Below, piece by piece: positions 35,505 to 36,691 of a stretch of DNA of 36,691 nt. Below the pieces are notes generated by a model, which was given only the letters and a program-made list of their open reading frames with translations, made no database searches and was not told the origin of the DNA. The stretch spans positions 1 through 36,691 of the forward strand of contig NZ_JAELVH010000030.1 of the NCBI RefSeq assembly GCF_019399235.1, written 5' to 3'. Position 1 is the first letter of the stretch, and each line of letters opens with the position of its first letter. The position numbers and the translations under genes were made by a program. This stretch comes from Streptomyces poriferorum. GTDB taxonomy: Bacteria > Actinomycetota > Actinomycetes > Streptomycetales > Streptomycetaceae.

Positions 35505-36311
35505 TCAGTGGCCGGCGACGGACCTGCGGGCCACCGGGAAGTCGAAGTAGGTGTCCGGGAACAGCTCGGGCTTGAAGGTGTAGTGCCACCACTCCTCGGC
35601 CAGATTCACGAAGCCCACGTCGGTGAGCGTCTTCTTGAGGAACTGGCGGTTGGCGCGCTGCACGCCCTGGATCCGCGGGTCGTCGGTGTGCGAGAGCGTG
35701 TCGAAGCAGTCGAATCCGGTGCCCATGTCGACCGAGTTGTCCGGAAAGCGTTCGGCCTGCGGGGCGTAGCACGGCACCAGCTTCTCGCCGGGACGATACG
35801 GCCTGGTCGGCATGGCCGGCAGCCGCACCAGCGTCAGGTCCAGCGTGCTGCCCCGGCTGTGTCCGGACTTCTCGGCGATGTAACCGTCCGCGAACAGACG
35901 GGTCTTGTCGACCTGCGGATAGAACTCGCCCTTCATCGTCTCGTCGTCGAGATCCTTCGCCCACCGCACGAAGTGGTCGACGGCCCGCTGCGGCCGGTAA
36001 CAGTCGTACACCTTCAGCGAGTACCCCTGGGCCAGCAGCCGGACCTGGGCCCGGTGCAGGGCCTCGGCCGCCGGCCGGGTCAGGATGCACAGCGACTGGC
36101 GGTACCCGTCCACCGGTACACCCATGAAGTCGTGCCCGGTGGGGTAGCGCATCTCCTGGATGATCATGGGATCGACCGTGCGCAGCGCGACGAAGTCCCG
36201 GGGAGCCTTCGGCTCGGGCTTCGCCTGGGCCGCGGGGGCGGCGGCGGTGACGGCGAGCAGCGTGGCGGCGGTCGCTGCGAGGACGCGGAAAACGGAACCC
36301 ATACCTGTCAT
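35505..36311 (-). CDS. Secreted D-Ala-D-Ala dipeptidase (VanX-type, peptidase M15)
   Basis: A 268-residue exported zinc peptidase. A signal peptide is seen (VFRVLAATAATLLAVTAAAP, then AAQA cleavage-like). The M15D domain has SLKVYDCYRPQRAVDHFVRW, the zinc-binding SGHSRGSTLDL (His and Asp) and the C-terminal EEWWHYTF (Glu catalytic base, His ligand). VanX-type enzymes cleave D-Ala-D-Ala; secreted ones may recycle or trim cell-wall dipeptides. No vanHA or vanRS genes are near, so glycopeptide resistance is not implied. ATG at 36311 is chosen; one at 36302 is equally possible. Confidence 0.9.
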   Translation of the reverse strand: MTGMGSVFRVLAATAATLLAVTAAAPAAQAKPEPKAPRDFVALRTVDPMIIQEMRYPTGHDFMGVPVDGYRQSLCILTRPAAEALHRAQVRLLAQGYSLKVYDCYRPQRAVDHFVRWAKDLDDETMKGEFYPQVDKTRLFADGYIAEKSGHSRGSTLDLTLVRLPAMPTRPYRPGEKLVPCYAPQAERFPDNSVDMGTGFDCFDTLSHTDDPRIQGVQRANRQFLKKTLTDVGFVNLAEEWWHYTFKPELFPDTYFDFPVARRSVAGH

Positions 36312-36368
36312 GAGCACATCGTCCACTAGTCCGGTCGTCCCGGGCGGGTGATCGGATACAGTCCGCGC

Positions 36369-36691
36369 GTGGCCGTGACGAGGAAACCGGAGAAGCCCGT
36401 GAAGGACTCCCACTGCGGCAGTTGCGGGGCGCCGTACACCGCGCTGCCGCACCCCGGTGCCTGGCCCCGCGTCTGCGCCGCCTGCGGTGCCACCGCGTAC
36501 CGCAACCCGCTGCCGGTCGCCGTCGCCCTGCTCCCGTCACCGGGGACGACGGCACCGGTGACGACCGCACCGGACTCGTCGTCATCACCCGCACCATCGA
36601 GCCCTGCCTCGGCGGCACCGCCCTCCCCGGCGGCTTCATCGACCACGACGAGGACTGGAAACACGCGGTCGTACGCGAACTCCGCGAGGAG
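36369..36691 (+). pseudogene. Nudix hydrolase, partial, with an apparent frameshift
   Basis: From GTG at 36369 the frame gives a zinc ribbon (CGSCGAPYTALPHPGAWPRV, then CAACGATAYRNPLPVAVALLP) typical of the N-terminus of some Nudix proteins. The Nudix part lies in another frame from about 36536: DRTGLVVITRTIEPCLGG, LPGGFIDHDEDWKHAVVREL, REE, which is the start of the Nudix box. One extra G in CTCCCGTCACC (36531-36541) would join them, so a single-base loss or a sequencing error is likely. The window ends inside the gene. TACAGT 8 nt before the GTG suggests a leaderless transcript. Confidence 0.7.

Noticed and set aside
35505..36311. Vancomycin resistance gene vanX
   Set aside because: The enzyme family fits, but a signal peptide is present and no vanH, vanA, vanR or vanS genes are near.

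Overview
The window is a high-GC, strongly third-position-GC-biased segment typical of Streptomyces or a close relative. Markers of this are rbpA, a four-gene conservon (cvnABCD) and long antisense shadow reading frames. All names come from reading motifs and neighbourhoods; no database search was made.

Left part (1-9.5 kb): rbpA, with a sigma-R type promoter, sits beside a leftward run of yczE, a glycerophosphodiester phosphodiesterase and a UMF1-type MFS transporter. A divergent MocR-type regulator (yczR-like) faces yczE across a dyad-rich 100-bp gap. Next, on the minus strand, come an FtsK-like membrane ATPase with a lysine-less P-loop and a 64-aa two-helix membrane protein. They are divergent from an ankyrin protein and a HEAT-like repeat protein.

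Central part (9.5-25.4 kb): a large 5-oxoprolinase/hydantoinase fusion is followed by the most interesting locus. This is a rightward operon of a kleisin/MukF-like protein (508 aa), a possible 47-aa linker ORF, a MukE/KITE-like protein (317 aa) and a 1600-aa SMC-like ABC ATPase. The layout resembles MukBEF, MksBEF or Wadjet JetABC. No JetD-like nuclease gene lies in the window, and the ATPase has Asn where the catalytic Glu after Walker B is expected. Exactly at the ATPase stop codon sits a 4.3-kb element bounded by 63-bp inverted ends (62/63 identical). It carries a frame-broken IS5-type transposase, an alpha/beta hydrolase, a decayed SDR gene and a divergent LysR regulator. A 22-bp direct repeat lies just outside both ends, and the ATPase reading frame continues for 60 more codons on the far side, through a tandem-repeat array. 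The insertion therefore appears to have re-made the ATPase C-terminus and may have removed a downstream partner.

Right part (25.4-36.7 kb): a small membrane protein, divergent from the conservon (NIT-domain sensor kinase, roadblock protein, DUF742 protein, small GTPase), which ends at a strong bidirectional terminator. Leftward genes follow: glpF-glpK without glpD or gylR, a thiolase/DUF35 pair behind a perfect operator-like dyad, a DUF962 membrane protein and a secreted VanX-type dipeptidase. The window ends in a rightward Nudix hydrolase that is cut by the window edge and appears to carry a one-base frameshift.
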